Assembly (NCBI GenBank): GCA_905147135.1 | Contig: LR990043.1 | Location: 6,979,057-7,043,056 of the forward strand | DNA length: 64,000 bases | Reading direction: 5' to 3' | From: Blastobasis lacticolella | Taxonomy: Eukaryota > Arthropoda > Insecta > Lepidoptera > Blastobasidae | Shown here: in pieces, positions 21,781 through 35,000 of the stretch | Layout of the letters: every line of letters starts with the position of its first letter | Position numbering within the stretch: the first letter of the stretch is position 1 | Made by a program: the position numbers and the translations under genes | The notes under the pieces: generated by a model | The model's database searches: none | Seen by the model: only the letters and a program-made list of their open reading frames with translations | Told to the model about the DNA's origin: nothing

Positions 21781-24700
21781 ATTCCATTCCATTGTGCAAG
21801 TATTAACCAGTCAATGTCTCAATGTACCTAACCTCTTTATTATACCTACCTACTACTTAATACAATTCATTTTATACCTACCTACATTAAATAAGTATTT
21901 CCACAGGTAACCATACAGTATTTATCAAAAACTTACGAATTATCTACATAAATTCCGTTTAAATCCCTCAATCGCCAATGAATAATATCTCCGACAAGAG
22001 CCAACTATTATATAGCCTGCATCCGTGTAGATAATATAGGTAAATATGTAAATAGTCACTCAATGTGCGGGAAGGTTTATAGCCAATCCTTGGTGAGAGA
22101 GTGTTTAGAATGCTAATGGAACCAAATCAATGTATCGGATAGAGGCACAGAATAATGAATAGATAATGTGGACTCTTCGTGCAGATGCGACAGTGGGCAA
22201 AATGTTTATTAGTACTCTATAATAATATTAAAAAGAGAAAAGATTTGATTGTTTGTTCGTAATGGATACACTTAAAAACTACTTAACCGATGTTATAAAT
22301 TATTTATTTTCTGAAACTCTATGTGGTTCCGCCGGGAACAGGTCTGGAATGTAGTAACCGAATTTCACACAGACGAAGTCGCGGGCAAAAAAGCTAGTGT
22401 AACATAACAATAAGCTTCCGACGAGTAGGTACGCAATCACATTTCAAAGAATAAAGGTACGGAACCGTTACTACTATTAATACTAGCGGATAGTGGCTTT
22501 CCTAAAATTATGCTCAGACAGTTTAGTCTAGGCCCCTAAATGTGAGGATAGCGCGTGCCTTTTATGTTTCTATCATATTTTAATTTAAAAAACTTGGAAA
22601 AAGAGGCGATAGCTCTACAATTCCATTTTGTTTAATTTTGATGAAAAACCACCACCTACAATAACGCTCTCATCCGAAAAATCGTACGAAATCAACAAAA
22701 GGGCGCTATTATTCACCTCCGCATTCGTGGACGGTTTTGCCCGACATCACTAGCCATAACAGAAAACACCGGTGCCCACTTTCTTTTCTACGGAGGTCCC
22801 TGATCTACGTCAAGCCTTGAGTCGCCTAGTACGACCGCGTCTATAGATGTTGAAGGAATAAGCCCCACATACTCTGCATGACACAACACGGCCTCTCAAA
22901 TTATTTCGTCAGATAGGTACAAATCAAAATTTTCCGTACCCCCTCTGCGCCACCGCCTCGCTCTATGCGGCCTGCACCGCGCAGTTTATCAAGATGGCTA
23001 AATGCTCGCAATTAGCCCATGTGAAATGTCGCATACACATGCTAACGAGATCCCGCCTCGGGGCCTGCGCCCGCGCAGAGCAGACCAACGATTAATGATA
23101 AAGATTAAAAAGCACTTGTGAAAATATCCTATGCGAGATTAGAGATGTTTTGTCAAAGAGTGGATAAGGGTGGGTTTTATGATGTTTGGGGCTTTGAGTA
23201 ATTTAAGCTATTAATGAATGGAAATTGTCTTGACTGTACGCATCCGACAGGATGTCCTCTTTGGTTACAAATAATTGTGAATAGATAATAGGCGTTATTT
23301 TTTTATGTAAATTCTGATAAGCACACAATATAACATACAAAGAAATACTTATTACTTGCAATTTATTGCCTTTATTATGTCTATTATTATGTACCTATCT
23401 ACTTCAGTATTCGATAATCTCTCTACTCTCTACCTACTAGTATAGGTAGATACCTGACTACGGTCGTTCAGAGCTGGATATGGCGGCCATAAGATTTTGT
23501 ATTGATGCAGTAACGGGTTTCATATGCCAATTACCAATGTTGAAAATACCCAGATGTATTTAGCTATACCAAATACATACAAAAGCGCATGCTCAAAATC
23601 AATATAAAGTGTGAGATTTTCAAGATTCTAAAATCCACGAGATGGCGCCACAGCCACGTGACGTCTGCTGTCACAATAAAGCTCTGTCATTGGCTGGAAT
23701 AGATTCGTCATCAAACAGCAGTTGTTTCTGTCCAATAGCACGACAGTATTTTGACAACAGACCTTACTCCTCACCAACGCCAACCGTGAAGACCCTCATT
23801 GAATTAACTAAATATTTTGTAACCAGTCACTATTATTATCAAAATCAATAGGTATTAAAAAAGCTGGCGGACCAGCGCATGGTCAGGCGCAACACATCGA
23901 ATTTCGACCCTCCTCACGTTTATAACCCTTTATATAGCCCCCTAAAGTTGTCTAATTGTGCCCGTGCGCATGGCTGCAACAACCCATGTAATTAGTAAGC
24001 TTATGAGAACACAGTGTCGATGGGAACCGTGTCTTTTTATAGCGTACAAAAAGTTTTACTGCCCGCTTTCATTTGTCTATGAGATGTTAATAATGCGAGT
24101 TAGTATTACGTTCTGTTGGAGTTGCACGATGAGATTTCATTTATGTACGCTCCACGTTTACTTCAATCGGTTTATTAATGTACTCTCTGCACTAATGTGT
24201 TAATTGGAACCATGTTTCTGTCGAAACATAATATTTGACCACTCCAAACGCAAGTACTCGAACTATTTGCGTAAAACGTCCATGCGGTAGAAAGCGAAGC
24301 GAATCTTAAAATAAAACAAAGGGCTCGTCGTGTTGTTGGTAATATCGCAATAAAGCTGGCAACCCCGATTCAGGCCGCAACGTTTCCCGGCGGGGCCGTT
24401 CGCGGGATAATTGATAATGACAGAAAATGATGCGTGACAGTAGCTGCGAGCGATGTGTTGTAAGTAACACACCGCGCGCATCGGGCCAGGAAACCAGTGT
24501 TGCTATGTTGAGAAATTTGCCAAAGATTGAGCAAAATGTGGAAGGTTGTTTTGATAATTATACATAGTGGAGGCATGTAATAGTCGCTAATGCTGCTATC
24601 TGCTTAGAGTGAATAGATTGACGAATAAGTTTTAGGCGTTTGTTTGCATAGTTTGTACCTGTGTAGCCATATTGTACCCATCTTACTGTACCTATGCAAT

Positions 24701-25191
24701 AACTAAGAGCAGGTAGATATTTTTATTTGGACATACATTGTAAAAGCATGAGCACAAACCTTACTTAGTAGTCACCCATCAATGTTTTTATACCTCTCCA
24801 GCATTTAAAACGGAACATGGCTCATTACCCCATTACTTAGCAATTATGACAAACTGTAACACGTAGCGGAAACTGTGCGAAATAATTACCGTAATAAGGG
24901 AAATATAGTAGCGGTATTTCAAGTCTAGAAAGTGGCAACACTGTATTAAAATGTAGTGGTAACCTGTACACCTCTCGGGGTATTTATTTAAACAGCAGTG
25001 TTTGCACCATAATGGCATGAGCAAACCGCTCATTAGGACAGTATCATGCCGTCACCTCATCTCAGTATCATTAAATATGTGGAAATTATAGTTCAGCCGA
25101 CGATATGGGAATTAGATAAAATTATTTACGCAATTTCCTCTGTCAAGTTCTAAGATAGCAACACATATCTGTACTTACATAAAAAAAATCA
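21781..25191. other. No gene supported
   Basis: Intergenic. A family B-like fragment lies at about 22240-22400 (ACTTAACCGATG, GACGAAGTCGCGGGC). A family G scrap (AACAGAAAACACCGGTGCCC, TTTTCTACGGAGGTCC) lies near 22757-22800. A GC-rich patch at 22940-23090 has no recognisable coding content. Confidence 0.5.
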
Positions 25192-25485
25192 TCTTGGCTT
25201 TAATCTCCCGGTTGTGCTCTCGCGTACGAGGATTTGGCAGATCAGGTCATTACAATGGAGCGACTGACATCTGACCTCCGTGACCCTGCTATCATGGGAA
25301 CCTGACTAGATTGAATCATGGTTACTCATTCAGTCGCTTTCCCTCGCCATAAGAACATATTAGTATTCAACTAATGTACATAACTCAGAAAAGAGTCATT
25401 GGTACATGGCCGCAGTGGGATTCGAACCCCGTACCTCTCGCTTTCGACTCGGACACTGTAATCACTCAGCTACGAACGCTCTCAC
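25192..25485 (-). repeat. SINE-A copy
   Basis: Minus orientation, from tail CATCTTGGCTTTAATCTCCC to head GGTACCTCTCGCTTTCGACTC. Internal small deletions near the GGATTTGGCAGATC block. Confidence 0.85.
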
Positions 25486-26131
25486 ATCCGTCCTTACATA
25501 CATTTAGGTATTACCAGTAGTATATTTAAGCTCATAGGTATTACTCACAAAAACATAATTTCAAACCCACATCAGCATTGAAATAAAAAATCAAATAACC
25601 CACCTTGCCCTTAACAAAATGAAAAGTTGATAACCATTGGAAATATTCTTATAAATTGATTACAAACCATTCGTATCGTATGCCATAAAACCACTGAATG
25701 GCCACCAGAGTTTTATGGTCTTGCGCTGTTTAAACTTGTGTTGTGTCTATTTCATTTACTTAAGAACATCGTAAATACTTATGCATATTATGTAGGGAGT
25801 CCGAGCACGATTCGACGTTATAAAGCTATTCCGGTGATAGGAACCGACATCTTCTGTGAAAGTGCATTTACGTATAGGTGCCTGCTTGGATATTGAGGAA
25901 TGTTCAATATGGTGCTCTTAGCTAATGCAGTTTTTCTCTAGCTATTCATTTATTTATTATGCAGGTGCTCCATGAAAGTGTATTTACGTATACCTGTATA
26001 CTTGTTTATAGTGGAATGTTCAATATGGTATGATGCTCTTTGCTAAAGCAGGATTGCCCTATTTGTTTGTATGCATGTACCTATTTTTTTACGTTTATTT
26101 TAGGATAAAGATAGCATGTTTATTAAGTACT
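25486..26131. other. No gene; diverged direct duplication at 25857-26051
   Basis: 25857-25930 and 25973-26051 share TGAAAGTG-ATTTACGTATA, GGAATGTTCAATATGGT and GATGCTCTTTGCTAA-type text. The rest is AT-rich. Confidence 0.6.
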
Positions 26132-26342
26132 AGTGGACTTGGCGCGACTTCGTTCGCATACACCTATTTACCTCTACCTACACTTTTCTTGCTTAGGTAT
26201 AAAACATCATCTTGAATCACTCTATCTATTGTTAAAAAGCGCATTAAAATCCGTTGCGTTAGTACCTTAAAAGATCTAAGCATACATACATAAATACATA
26301 GGAACATACGGCGGGAAGTGACTTTGTTTTATACATAATAGT
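26132..26342 (-). repeat. Family B copy
   Basis: Contains GGCGCGACTTCGTTCGCATA, AATCACTCTATCTATTGTT, TTAAAATCCGTTGCGTTAG and GGCGGGAAGTGACTTTGTTT. A near-complete copy in the orientation opposite to 30425-30655. Confidence 0.75.
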
Positions 26343-26461
26343 TCGGGGAGTTATATACGCGATGACGGGCTATCATTTTCTCTGTGCAAAGCTTTATAGT
26401 AGGTAGTAATATGAGTCAATTAGGTTTTTTAACTCAACAATAAATACGCTTGGACAGTTCA

Positions 26462-26660
26462 CACATCGCCACCTAGCCCCAAAGTAAGCAAAGCTTGTGT
26501 TCTGGGTGCCAGAAAACTGATAAACTATTTACATATATATTTTTAAAAACATTCTTATTATACATACAACACCCAGACCCGTAACAGAAATTAAAAATAA
26601 TCATTTCAATTTCTGCCCGGCCGAGAATCGAACCCGGGCATGTTAACTAACTGAACCACT
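26462..26660 (-). repeat. Family H, tRNA-derived SINE-like
   Basis: The right end read on minus has GGTTCGATTCTCGGCCGGGC, a B-box-like motif. The left end (ACACATCGCCACCTAGCCCC, GCTTGTGTTCTGGGTGC) matches 36252-36325. The head does not form a full tRNA cloverleaf. Confidence 0.55.
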
Positions 26661-27217
26661 GAGATCGTCAAAAACCTACACAAATTAGTTTTACACAAAC
26701 TAAAATATAATATTCCACAAAATTGTCTTTCTCTTTTAATCTTCTTACTTATACGTTCGCCAAAACATATTAAAGCACTAGTAGCTCTCGTGTGGAGAAC
26801 GTACGCGTGTTAGAGATCAAAGTCTGTACGATTTGCATACGAATTCCTGACCGCGCATACGGCATCAGAGGGAACCAGTAAATAAAATAGTATGTAAGTT
26901 CGCACTTTCAAACACGGGATAAAGAAATTTAGATTGGTATCTGGCACACACACACATGCTTAGAACATATTGTGACGATCAATGGTCTTGTCTAGAATCT
27001 AGATAGTTCGTGTCTTTATCTGTCGATAACTAAAAATATTACATAATTTCATTATAACCTTATTTTAATTTAAGAAATCAAATCAATAATAGGTATATGC
27101 TATCGCAAGAAATATTCGAAAAACAATTTTAATTAGGTACCTAACTATTAATGAATTATTAATATAGTTTCATATATTGGATAATATTTTTTAGTTAGGC
27201 ATTCAATTTACTATCCT
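26661..27217. other. No gene seen
   Basis: AT-rich intergenic DNA with an ACAC microsatellite near 26945. Confidence 0.6.
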
Positions 27218-27345
27218 GCCCACTCTACCCTACCCTACCATACTTTACCCTACCCTTACCCAACACTACTCTACACCTACATTACCCTGCTCTACCTATA
27301 CTCCTACCCTGCTCTACCCTATCCTTCACCTATCTATACCTTTTT
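27218..27345 (-). repeat. Pyrimidine-rich (CCCTA)n-like simple repeat
   Basis: Irregular CTACCCTACC / CTCTACCCTA units over 128 bp. The + strand is C-rich, so the minus strand is G-rich. Similar to the GTAGGG expansion inside family B at 55745-55880. Confidence 0.8.
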
Positions 27346-27494
27346 TCTTACATACAAACCTTGCCCTTACAAACACAACAACATAAAGAATTCGTTACAT
27401 AGGTTCGTAGATTGTGTCATTTGTGTTAAATTATTGCAATTTTCCTGAGGATCTCTAATATATTTGGAAGATACAATATGGCCTATGTTACTCG

Positions 27495-28379
27495 CTGATA
27501 GTGTAGCTAAAGGTGAAAAAATTTTTGCAATCGGTTTAGTAGTTTTTGAGTTTATCCATATCCACAAACAAACAAAATGACAAACAATCCAATTTTTTCT
27601 CTATATAATATTAGTATAGATAGACTTTGATTCATATGTTATAATTCATATCCCTTAAATTAATTTATATTTGCAACTTGACAATATATTTAAAAAAATT
27701 GTCTACAAAAATTTAATATAAGTACCGAAAGCACTTATAAACTTGTCCCATGACCCTCAATAACAACAGTCCATTATTTAGCTAACAAATGGTCATTACT
27801 GCCATATCACATTATTATTCCCAGCAGACCGTACGCAAAAACTCAGCCTCTAAAAAAGTTATTTAGACTGTTTGCAATCTGTGGCATCATTTATACGTTT
27901 TATTTGAACGTTGTCCATTTTACTCGAACGGCTTTTTCAACTACATTGAACCTTATTGCTTTACAATAATGGTCAAGGTAACTGCATTTAATGTGGTCGT
28001 AATTTCAATCACAGTTGTCAGCGCACGCGACCCACCCCAGCAAAGGGTTTGTCCCCTTATTGCAAGGGTCCATACGAACAAATGGTAAATGCATCCCTCT
28101 CGATTATTAGACTATTTGTCAACCAGTGTATTGATAGAGAGTGATCGTTAAATAAATGACATTAATTTTGGTTAACAACGACCTATGTAGAGCCTAAAGA
28201 TTTTTATTACAGAAGTGAAGGAATCTTCCTAATAATTATGTTCCAAGCTTCAAGTACCCATTAGATACACTTTAATTTTTTTCTCCAAACATTTCAATGC
28301 CAAATTAGAGCGTCACCCTTACAACGAATTACAACAGACTCGTCACATTGTCAATCGATCCCAAAACTGTTAAAACCTT
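27495..28379. other. Wnt10 upstream flank, no gene seen
   Basis: 27495-27620 resembles one end of family B-type repeats (GCAATCGGTTTAGTAGTTTT, TATTAGTATAGATAG). From 27621 to 28379 the DNA is unique and could hold upstream regulatory sequence. Confidence 0.5.
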
Positions 28380-28439
28380 ACAAATCCGGTGACAAGGGAC
28401 CGTTTCCCCGGGCGGGCCAAAGCGCGTGGGGCCGCGTTT

Positions 28440-28446
28440 TATATAG
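28440..28446 (+). promoter_or_regulatory. Possible TATA box of Wnt10
   Basis: TATATAG lies in a GC-rich stretch about 500 bp upstream of the Wnt10 start codon. A weak initiator-like CCACTGT about 30 bp further on (A at about 28470) would be a plausible start site. No clear DPE is visible at the expected distance. The position is inferred from sequence only. Confidence 0.35.
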
Positions 28447-28885
28447 GCAGGGAGTGCATCCAGAGTGCCACTGTCAAACGAGAGCTCTTTGTGCGCGGCC
28501 GCCTTGTCAATCAGCGCGGTGAAAATTCAGGTGTTCAGGAATTAGGTGATGCTAATAAGAGAGTAGGTGGGGCTCGGGTGGGCGTGCGGACGCCCCTCTA
28601 AGTTTTTTCCGGCGGTTGGGCGGCGCGGGACACGCCTCGCGGCCCACGCGCGCGGCCATGCGCCGCCAAACACGCAGCGGCGCGAACCCGACGGCGCCGC
28701 GCCGACGGCACGCAGACTCGTAAACAAACACCCGCGGAAAATGAGAGGAACCGACCACGACACGCGGTGACAACAAACCGGCCAGCTATGTGTGCAACCC
28801 TACCTTGACTGACGAGTAAAAAATCGAATTCGAAATTCAACAACCAAATGCCACGAACGTTACAGTGCAAAGGATATTGTGCCGA

Positions 28886-28894
28886 ATGAACTAA
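28886..28894 (+). other. Minimal uORF (Met-Asn-stop) in the Wnt10 leader
   Basis: ATG AAC TAA upstream of the Wnt10 start, assuming the leader is unspliced here. It is the shorter of two upstream start codons and ends 19 nt before the next one. Confidence 0.45.
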
Positions 28895-28913
28895 AGAAGT
28901 GACAACGGAAACA

Positions 28914-28952
28914 ATGATACCGCGGCGCAAGGAAATAGTGTTGCCAACATGA
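28914..28952 (+). other. 12-codon uORF overlapping the Wnt10 start codon
   Basis: It encodes MIPRRKEIVLPT. Its TGA (28950-28952) overlaps the Wnt10 ATG (28949-28951) as ATGA, in a different frame. Termination at this position could allow reinitiation or restrict initiation at the main start. This is inferred from sequence and depends on transcription starting upstream. Confidence 0.5.
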
Positions 28953-29034
28953 AAGAGCTAACCGATCGCGGGCACAGGATGCGGAAACGATTTTCAGTGA
29001 CAGTGTTGTTGTTGATCTCTCTCACGATGGCGTG
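28949..29034 (+). CDS. Wnt10: Wnt10 exon 1: signal peptide
   Basis: Encodes residues 1-28 and two bases of codon 29. A basic n-region (HRMRKR) is followed by a hydrophobic core (SVTVLLLISLTMA), so this is a secretory signal. The start has A at -3. An in-frame Met at residue 11 would give a shorter, more typical signal peptide and is an alternative start. The exon ends in a consensus donor (TG|GTAAGT) in phase 2, which is what exon 2 requires. Assignment rests on phase, signal peptide, donor and the GC-rich upstream region, because Wnt signal peptides are too divergent to recognise by similarity. Confidence 0.75.
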
Positions 29035-32000
29035 GTAAGTTGGAAACTATTTTTACACGTTATCGGTCCGCCTGTTAAAGTTGATTGCTGGGTTTTATAG
29101 CTAACTGTAAAATCGTTTAGTGTTAGTAACGAATGCGCTCATGTAAATGTGAAGCGGGAATAAGTCATCGACAATAAGCCGGGCGGGAGGCGGCGTTCGG
29201 AACGAAAACATCACGACACTAATCATGCAAAGCGCGCCTAAGTAGACAGCGCGCCGTCTAATGAATAATGACACGGCGATGAATAATTACGGGGTAACCG
29301 ATGGTAATGAATGTAAATTTAAAAGGTGACAATCATTTTGTCGGCCACCCAATGGCTCGTGATTTACGCTTTACGCGGCATGCTAATGGCCGATATGCCA
29401 CTGCGCCGGCGCATAATCGCGCCGCGTCGCCTTCTGATTGATATTCGCCGACCGAATCGCGATTCGCGATTGACTTTAGAATGGGAATTTTGCGACACCA
29501 TTTTATTTGAATATGGAATATTCGGTCGCGGCGGTAGATGCGATTTGAGTTTGGGTTGGGAGAGGTGGGTAATGGGGTAAGTGAATGTAGTTACGTACTA
29601 CTAAGAAAAATAACAAGTAGGTAAAGATAGATAAAAGTTTCTACTTAATAAAAATCACAAAAGAATTGAGAGTAGTTTATGTACTTTTTAATTATTAACG
29701 ACAAGTGACCTACTCCAGCTTCTAACGGGTTTTCTCGGCTTCTTCACTATAATATACATATAAACCTTTCAGAAGAAGTTCTCTAACTGATGGTGAAAAC
29801 CGCATCAAAATCCGTTGCGTAGTTTAGAAGGATTTAGCGGAAATACATGCAGACAGACAGACAGACGCGGAAAGCGACTTTTATACTATATACCTGCTAT
29901 ACATATACCTGCACAACAAGGTATCATCATCTAATATCACAATTAGCTATCTCAATGGCAATCCATGTTATGTAATGGGCAAAAGTAACAAAAACACGGA
30001 ATAAATCCTTATAATAAAATCGCTAATATAATCACAAAGCTAAGTCTATTTAAAACTAAATTTGATTTTAATTGTCAAACTCTCCTAATGACGTCTGGAC
30101 ATCTTTTTTATCCGTACTACCAACGCAGTCATTATGCAGATTAAATAAATTCAAATTTGACGGCACTTAATATGTTTATATCAATTCACGAGTGACTAAC
30201 AGCCAGAAACAAGCTATAACATTGTGAAGTGAGAGGCGGTACATATTAACATAGCCATAAACATACTTATTCTTAAAAACTTCCTACTTAAAAACTTGTA
30301 AAACATTGGAATAATGTTGTTGTTCGAATTCGGTTGCCCAATAAGCTTTATCATCAAAACTCAGTCACTGTTAATAGGGGACAAAGTATGAACAACGATC
30401 TAAAATATTAATGAATAGTATTAATCTATATATAGTATAAAACAACATCGCTTCCCGCCGTCTGTCCCTATGTATCTGTGTATGTATCAATATATATGTA
30501 TAATAGTATAGATGTACCCTTAGATCTTTAAAACTACGTAACAGGTTTTAATGCGGTTTTCAACAATAGATAGAGTAATTCACGCAGAAAGTTTGTAAGC
30601 AGGAAAAAAAGGGTAGGTAGGGATAAAGTAGGTGTAGGAGTACGCGAACTAACGCGCGCCGGGACAGGCTTTACTCAGTGACAAACGACTAGACAACCTG
30701 ATGGAAAGCGGTAGTAGTAAGACGAAGTTCTCTCGATTTCCCTAAATTATCATTTATTTTTATCTGGTGGTAGGATTCCGCCTGGTGAGTAAGGCGTCCA
30801 CCCCCCACCGCCATATTTATTTCTGCCGCCAACCAAGTGCCAGCAATGCTTGTGGTGTTGTGTTCCAGTTTGAAGGATAAGGTAGCCAGCGCCATCACAG
30901 GCATGAGTTATTTCATCTGTCCTCCCTTTCAGTGACAACGCACCGGCTGTTCTGCATTTTTGTTCCCTGCAACCTAAATGCATGAATCGTAGCTGTTATG
31001 GGCGACAGTTACCGCGTACCATCATGTGGACTGTCTGGCGGTGGTGGGTGGAAAAATAAAATTCAGTTCGCCTATATTAAGTCCTCTCAGTTAATAGGTT
31101 TTTGCGTTTTTCTTTATTAATGGCTGCCCATTTGATTTACGGCATAATACAGACGTTGATTACATAGATAGACTCATGCCACCCACAGTATTACGATAGT
31201 ATGGATACGCGTATGAGGCGACTTCTTCGAGTAACACTAAACGTCACCTACGTGCTTTTAACTGATAATTGGACATAGCGTATAAGTCGGATGATTGTTT
31301 TAACGATCTAGCTGTTGTTTCGAAATTAGGTAACTTCAGAGCCGTGTTTCTTATCATTATTACTCACAACAAAATGTTACAGATAGAAATTTAATAGTGT
31401 CCAGGAAGAATTTTTGAATTTTGGTTGACTAGTAACTGTCCCTTTTTATTGATTAAAATACAAAATTCAAAATTTCTTTATTGATTAGGACATTAAATAA
31501 CTCCTTCAATCGTCAAAAATGAAGGGGGTAGGAAAGTAGGAAGGAAACACACAGTGACGCGCTGACCGCCCTATGGCCGTAGATAAACGTATCCCTCGCC
31601 AACCACGACCGAACCGTGCTCGACAATGCCAGGCAGAGCCGGAACGCGTTCGATATATTATATAGGTATGTCTAGTATTAATTAATTGTAATGCATTCAT
31701 GTACGAATGACTTTATTCTGAGTTATGTATATTAGTTGAACACTAACCGATGCTATTACCTATCTGACTGCAGCAGTGGCTTGCATGACTTGCAGCAGTG
31801 AAAATAACTGGTGGGGCTTAATTATTACTCACTAGTTGGCTCGCCGCGACTTTGTTTGCGTGTTGTCCTACCCTATAAATCACTCTATTTATTGTTGAAA
31901 ACCGTATTAAAATCCGTTGCGTAGTTTCAAAGATCTAACCGCACATGCGATGCGACTTTGTTTTTTACTATGTAAAGATAACCATCACGAATGTGAATTG

Positions 32001-35000
32001 AAGAATAACAAAATATAAACAAGAATAAAAAAATAAAGATAAAAACATTTAAAATGTATGTTCTGGGTAGGAAACCTGGAACATACCTCTAAAATGTGTG
32101 ATAATAACCTCCATAGTTTAAAACATTTTTTAACTAAGTTTATAAACTACCGTCAAATCTCCACTACATAGCCACTCTATGAGCGTGCAGTGTTCCTGCT
32201 GTCTGTACTCAATAGCATTTAATTTATCACTATTACTGAAGAGCGATTAAACTTATTGAATAATTCCGCTGGACACCAATTTGCCTACATTACTGTCGTT
32301 CGTAATAAATAAGCCAATTACTTACTCGCCTGTCTAGGTACTACTTGATCAATTATAGTCACTTATTTATTTATAACAAACAATTATCATATTTCCAGTA
32401 ATAATTATTCAATTTAGGAGTTGGTAGTAGGTGCTGTTGGAAATAATTTTGGTTTGCTTAAGTTATTTATTTATTTATGTAACTAGTCGACCAGCGCGAC
32501 TTCGTTCGCGTACACCTACTTTGCCCCTACCTACTCTTTTTTTCTTGCTTATAAACCTTCTTCTTGAAGCACTATCTACATTAAAATCCGTTGCGTACTT
32601 TAAAAAATCTAAGCGTACATAGATACATAGGGTCAGACAGCGGGAAACGACTTTATTTCATACTATGTATAGATATGTATGTAAATAAAAGATAACAAAA
32701 AGAAAAGCAATTTAAGTTTTTCGTTAGTTCATTTTTTGTTTACCTAATCCAAAGATGCTGAAAAGTTACGAACATCGTCAATAGCGTATATTATACTATG
32801 AACCTACGCAGAGTACGTTGGCTATAAAGATTCACATTACCTATACATCAAAACCCATGTCTCAACCATTCGTGAAAACTTCATCACACCAAAAACATTT
32901 CGTGTAAAACTGGTTCGCTAAGCCTCGAAGGCTTATAACGGTTTCACTATGAAAAAATTATTAGATCTCCAAGGGCCAAGCCCTTAAACTCTACAAAAAT
33001 TTTGGGTAGAAAGTATGGCATCCCCATCTTTAGATTCAAACGTGCACAATAATCAGCTACAATGAGCGGATGCTTCTACGCGTCATCTTGGCCCGACCGA
33101 CAATTCTCCCCTTTTCAAAAATGTCATTCAATCCATTTCAGATATAAGTGCTTCATTTCCTACCGCCGACCTTTAAAAAGGCAACCTTGCCTCGCTCACT
33201 ATACCTAAACCATTACAAAAAGATAAAGGCCGATGTAGGCAATTTATGCGCATTTTATCACTAATCGCTTGGCTAATTTGCTACCCATGTGAACTGCTAC
33301 CACCGCTACAAATCTCTGGGTAGTCGAGTATCGTACTCTTTCTCATAGTAGATTACAACCTGTACAAATAGGTATCAACAACAGATACACATTGTTGGTA
33401 CATGGAATTTCAATCAGAGTTTTACCGAGCCCGCGTGAAAGGGTTCAAGCGGAAAGGCGTGGACGAACCAATTGGAATCCTAAAGCCAATCCGCTTAAGT
33501 TGAATTTGCAATGTTACACCGGCGTGTTTAAGATGTAACGGAGCCAAGTATTAGAGAGCAAGGAAAATATTTGCAGAATTGTCGGCATGCAAAGAGAAGC
33601 AACGCAAGTAGCTGTAATTTGTATCGAAGTAAACTTTGAATGGGTATCGTAGCATTTCATCGAGCCCGCAGCGGCATTGGATTTATTATTTTTTGCCGGC
33701 GATGCCTTAAAGCACGGAATTATTGTTTTTACTCGCACAAAAGGAATTTCCAAAGCAATTATGTTAAGTTTTGCCGGTGGTTTTAATTGGATCAGTGGTT
33801 TAACGAGCCACGGGAAAGAGCTGTTAGTTACCGTAGGCCGGGTACGGGAATAAAGGCGGTCGGCGTATGCGGCGCGAAGGTTGGCCACGTCATAGCCAGG
33901 ATCGGTCAGGTTTTCTGATGCGATAAAATTACCTTTCAGTGTATAAGAATACGTTATATCGTCTGTGTTATTAATAGGACCTAATTAAGTAAGTACCGAC
34001 ACGTAAGATCTACACCACATGATATATTTTTTGTTACTTATAAATGGTTCACTGTATCCATATTTGGAATATTGCAGCCTATTTCTACCCCTTACCCTCA
34101 ACATCATTAAGAAGGTATTTATAATGTTAGTTGTCTTACTGATCATTGTAGGAAAGCGCTAAAAGCGGCCGACATGTGTGACTTGCAAAGTTGCAAGTCT
34201 GTGTAAAAGTAATCACAACCAAGGTTGCATCCTTTTTGAGATGTTAGAAAACTGTTAGCCTATGTAATACTCGTATTAATAACATTGTGACATTCCGAAT
34301 TTGTATTTGTATAATATCTAAAGTAACGTTATGTTAAAGAATAATGTAAAGCAAAATAATTTAAAAAAATATTAAAAAGACTAACAAATTTATATTTATA
34401 AAAATAAATTGAATTGAAATGATTTGAGGATTCAAAGAGCACAGTACTGCCACGAGCTCCGGCGCTCCATCACGATCTGCTCTGAAGAGGTTTGTTATCG
34501 ATTTTTTTTATTGAAAAAAGCCATGTCGGAGGTCCACTGACCGGCTGAAGATGACCTTGTCAACGCCGCCAGAGGCCATTCCCGTCGACATATGTAGTAG
34601 GTATTAGCTTTTGCCTGCGATTTCGTCCGCGTAAAATTCTGTTACAATGTTTCGGACCCGTTCCCAGGGGCCAGGTAACTCCAAAAACATATTCTACTTA
34701 CACACGTTATCGACAAAAAAGCAATTCCGCCTCAAAAACTAGTGTCTGGTATTTCCAACTCACCGTACGGCTGCCATAATATCTCAATCGTGCTGCCCGT
34801 AATAGCAATATCATCACAACAGTGTCAATGACAATAATTGAAGGCGAGTTTCATCGAAATAATTAAAGCTCGGCTTATAATTCGTGGCCCGCCCTTCATC
34901 GGCGGGCATTCCTCGAGCGTGGGAAGGAAGCCAGAGATAACCAACGGTTGAGCAAAGACGGAAAACTGTGTTTAAACTTGAGTGTTGCCTTTGCTTTTTG

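Larger units (their letters stand above)
28380..28948 (+). promoter_or_regulatory. GC-rich promoter region and probable 5' leader of Wnt10
   Basis: The stretch from about 28400 to 28770 is much richer in G+C and CpG than its surroundings, then runs into the start codon region. It probably holds the core promoter and 5'UTR. The ORFs read across it on both strands (up to 110 codons on the minus strand) are Arg/Ala/Pro-rich by-products of base composition and resemble no family I know. Confidence 0.55.

Noticed and set aside
26600..26655. Possible tRNA gene in family H
   Set aside because: Only a B-box-like motif is present; no complete cloverleaf can be drawn.
26930..26965. ACAC microsatellite as a regulatory site
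   Set aside because: Simple sequence only, common in such genomes.
28598..28930. 110-codon minus-strand ORF over the Wnt10 leader
   Set aside because: Arg/Ala-rich by-product of the CpG-rich promoter region, with no similarity.
33514..33888. 124-codon minus-strand ORF in intron 1
   Set aside because: Composition looks like random open frame; no family recognised and no supporting signals.
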